DNA of 44,289 bases, taken from NCBI GenBank assembly GCA_031430645.1, contig JANPBY010000212.1, positions 1 through 44,289 on the forward strand. Reading direction: 5' to 3'. Every line of letters starts with the position of its first letter. Within the stretch, counting starts at the first letter, position 1. The stretch comes from JANPBY01 sp031430645. GTDB lineage: Bacteria > Actinomycetota > Actinomycetes > DATJPE01. The notes under the pieces were generated by a model. The model worked only from the letters and a program-made list of their open reading frames with translations. It made no database searches and was not told where the DNA came from. Shown here piece after piece: positions 42,763 through 44,289 of the stretch. A program made the translations under genes and the position numbers.

Positions 42763-43557
42763 TCAGGGGCTAAATCGCAGGTGGCCCCAGGGCTCGCCGT
42801 TCGGCTCCCACTCGGTCACGGCCCAGCCGACCAGCCCCACCAGGCCCCCGCCGCTGATCGCGGCCTCGACCTTCACGGCCTCGTTCGTGCGACCCGAGGC
42901 GCGCAGGTGCTCGACCAGTGCCCGCTCCAGAGCCGAGGGTCCGACCGAGCCCACCGAGTCCAGCGCGTCGTAGCACGGCGGGCAGGCCTGACCGACGATC
43001 GGGTCCGGCGAGGGGCGACCGCCCAGGGCATCGGAGGGTGCGGTCAACTCACGCCAGACCTCGCGCTGGGCACGGCCACGACCACCCAGGCGGGCCACCT
43101 GTCCAGCGGGCATCACGACGCCGCCCACCCCGCACAGCAGGCAGGCCTCGCCGGTCGGCGGAGGAAGTCGCACGTCAGGGGCCGAGGTGGCGATCTTCTC
43201 GGCCAGCATCCCGGCGTAGGCGCTCCGCAGTCGTCCTCGGTCGACTAGCGAGACGTGGGCGAACGGGTAGGGGTTGGCATGGCGGGCGGTGGCCAGAACA
43301 CGCCACGCCAAGCCCGAGCCGACACGGGACAGATGACGGACGTGCAGCCCGAGGTCGATGTCGCTGACCGACGGGAGGAGCGCGGGACGACCGAGCAGAG
43401 CCAGGCCCGCCAGGACACCATCAGCCACCTGGACTGCCCGCTCCGGCCCGAGTCTGCCCGAGAGCGCCGGGTGCGTCAGAACCAGCGCCTCCGCGAGGGT
43501 TCGCCGGTCGGCACACGCCGGGCAGCGGGTCATATCCACCCGGTCGGTGCGCAGCAC
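42763..43557 (-). CDS. Cys-pair-rich putative zinc-binding protein
   Basis: Up to 264 residues from GTG 43557. CxxC pairs occur at CPAC (about 12), CLLC (about 138) and CPPC (about 191), with HPALSG, ATARHANPYPFAHVSLVDRG and a Gly-rich end (AAISGGGLVGLVGWAVTEWE). Family not recognised. Codon usage resembles the two genes upstream. The first CxxC lacks a partner in its own frame, whereas the upstream overlapping gene has a lone CAGC in another frame. Together they would make a zinc ribbon, so a +1 frameshift or a sequence indel near 43560-43580 may have split one gene. Confidence 0.6.
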   Translation of the reverse strand: MLRTDRVDMTRCPACADRRTLAEALVLTHPALSGRLGPERAVQVADGVLAGLALLGRPALLPSVSDIDLGLHVRHLSRVGSGLAWRVLATARHANPYPFAHVSLVDRGRLRSAYAGMLAEKIATSAPDVRLPPPTGEACLLCGVGGVVMPAGQVARLGGRGRAQREVWRELTAPSDALGGRPSPDPIVGQACPPCYDALDSVGSVGPSALERALVEHLRASGRTNEAVKVEAAISGGGLVGLVGWAVTEWEPNGEPWGHLRFSP

Positions 43558-43741
43558 GCCCGCTGGGCGCTACCACGTCGATGTCGCGGAACTCCAGCGA
43601 CTCGGCGGAGGCGGGCCGAGGCTCGGAGATCCCGCACCCAGCGCACGCCAGCCGGTCGTCCTTGCCGAGGGTGATCGAGTCGTCGGGGACCGCGCGCCTG
43701 GCTGCCTCTACGTCCATCTCGACTCCCGAGGCGCGGCTCAT
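43421..43741 (-). CDS. Short gene with a lone CxxC, possibly the 5' part of a frameshifted zinc-ribbon gene
   Basis: ATG 43741 overlaps the stop of the preceding gene (ATGA), good evidence of real translation. The first 60 or so residues (MSRASGVEMDVEAARRAVPD, then LACAGCGISEPRPASAE and LEFRDIDVVAPSG) look genuine. After that the frame runs as a Gly/Pro/Arg-rich shadow of the 264-residue gene to its stop at 43421. A shift into the neighbouring frame around 43560-43580 would join CAGC to CPAC of the next gene. Confidence 0.45.
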   Translation of the reverse strand: MSRASGVEMDVEAARRAVPDDSITLGKDDRLACAGCGISEPRPASAESLEFRDIDVVAPSGRAAHRPGGYDPLPGVCRPANPRGGAGSDAPGALGQTRAGAGSPGG

Positions 43742-44088
43742 CGTCGCGTCCCCTTCGGTCGGGTGTAGCGCTGGTAGTCCGGGTGGCTCTCCATCATCTC
43801 GACCATCGCCTTGGCCTCCGAGGGACTCAGCACCAGCCCGCCGTCGGCGGTCGGGCCTGGCTTGGGTGGTGCCGCCTTCGCCGGGGACGGCGAGGGCACC
43901 GGCGAAGGCGACGGCTGAACGGCAGCCCGTCGGGCGGGCTCCCGTCGTTTGGGGGCCGGAGGCGTCGGGTCGGGGGCCGCTGGGGCTCTGGCGGCGTCCC
44001 TCGCCTTCTCCCTCGCCAGCATCGAGGCCTCGTTGGCCGCTCTGATCTCGGCGTCCAGGGCGACCGAGGCATGACTGGGGCCGGTCAT
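43738..44088 (-). CDS. Hypothetical protein with Pro/Ala-rich centre
   Basis: A 116-residue protein: a helical N-terminus (MTGPSHASVALDAEIRAANE), a disordered Pro/Ala/Ser/Lys middle with PSPSPVPSPSP, and a short conserved-looking end (LSPSEAKAMVEMMESHPDYQ). Unknown family. ATG 44088 is preceded by AGAGG six bases upstream, a ribosome-binding site the array genes lack. The stop overlaps the next gene by four bases. The phage- or plasmid-like compactness of this three-gene set is noted but not diagnostic. Confidence 0.55.
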   Translation of the reverse strand: MTGPSHASVALDAEIRAANEASMLAREKARDAARAPAAPDPTPPAPKRREPARRAAVQPSPSPVPSPSPAKAAPPKPGPTADGGLVLSPSEAKAMVEMMESHPDYQRYTRPKGTRR

Positions 44089-44130
44089 CGCACACCTCTG
44101 ACCCTGACGGCGCACACGCCCAGGTCCTCC

Positions 44131-44289
44131 GTGGGACACGAAGGAGGTGACACGTGGGTCGCTGACGCCGCCATCGCCATGATGGGCCAAGAGAACTGGT
44201 CCGGCATGTTCGTCACGTTGGGCGGCATCGACAAGGCCGGCCACATGTGGGGCGCCCAGCGCGACGCGGACACCTACGCCGAGTCGTGC
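44131..44289 (+). CDS. Fragment of an alkaline phosphatase/phosphodiesterase-like protein, open at right edge
   Basis: The plus-strand frame encodes GHEGGDTWVADAAIAMMGQE followed by NWSGMFVTLGGIDKAGHMWG and runs off the window. The IDKAGHMWG metal-binding segment and its lead-in resemble the middle of type I phosphodiesterase / alkaline-phosphatase superfamily proteins. In such proteins this motif normally lies hundreds of residues in, yet here at most about 35-60 codons precede it before unrelated minus-strand genes begin. The gene is therefore probably 5'-truncated, perhaps by insertion of the accessory block. The left boundary is a guess, since the frame is open to at least 44071. Confidence 0.5.
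   Translation, partial: MGHEGGDTWVADAAIAMMGQENWSGMFVTLGGIDKAGHMWGAQRDADTYAESC

Overview
The window comes from a high-GC actinomycete chromosome. The evidence is uniformly G/C-rich third positions, many GTG and TTG starts, phosphatidylinositol mannoside (PIM) lipid genes, an SsgA-like protein, a DUF222/HNH gene, and a gene order (thrS-HIT-pgsA-acyltransferase-pimA, pdxS-pdxT-yebC, ruvCAB, yajC-secD-secF-apt-rel, then hisS and aspS) that matches the order known from Mycobacterium and relatives. SsgA-like and SigE-family sigma genes point to a morphologically complex or related lineage. I cannot name the genus.

Region 1 (1-9720): rarA (open at the left edge), aspS, hisS and a metallo-beta-lactamase hydrolase on the minus strand. 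A divergent plus-strand run follows: membrane cyclophilin, DUF349 protein, then a SigE-family ECF sigma factor overlapping a PASTA-containing membrane partner, preceded by a likely autoregulated ECF promoter. Region 2 (9747-18329): rel, apt, secF, secD, yajC, ruvB, ruvA, ruvC, all minus and mostly overlapping or tightly spaced; these serve the stringent response, purine salvage, protein export and Holliday-junction processing. Region 3 (18450-23456): a methyltransferase gene, a roughly 230-bp nested inverted repeat, then yebC, pdxT, pdxS (vitamin B6), a DUF3048 lipoprotein and a small membrane protein. Region 4 (23456-32529): the PIM lipid cluster (pimA, acyltransferase, pgsA) with HIT and thrS, interrupted by an EF-G-like GTPase gene and a DUF222/HNH gene.

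Region 5 (32639-38779): secreted sugar dehydrogenase, tRNA-Val(CAC), a PGPGW membrane protein, SsgA-like regulator, GNAT, pabC, pabB, an arginase-family protein and a tRNA-Gly/Cys/Val cluster.

Region 6 (38780-44289) is accessory and is the most interesting part. Seven copies of a roughly 17-bp repeat, A(A/T)CGGCACNT..GCGCG in its fuller copies, all lie in the same orientation. They are 364-634 bp apart, and each interval holds one small gene on either strand. The genes are mostly unrecognised; one is an APH-type kinase. Each gene has a -10-like hexamer 6-8 bp before a start codon and no clear Shine-Dalgarno, which suggests self-promoted leaderless cassettes. The arrangement resembles an integron-type cassette array, but there is no classical attC core pair and no integrase in view. 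It sits directly downstream of the tRNA cluster and is followed by three coupled Cys-rich or Pro-rich genes and by what looks like a 5'-truncated phosphatase at the right edge, so the whole block may be an island. No rRNA, CRISPR or recognisable insertion sequence was found.
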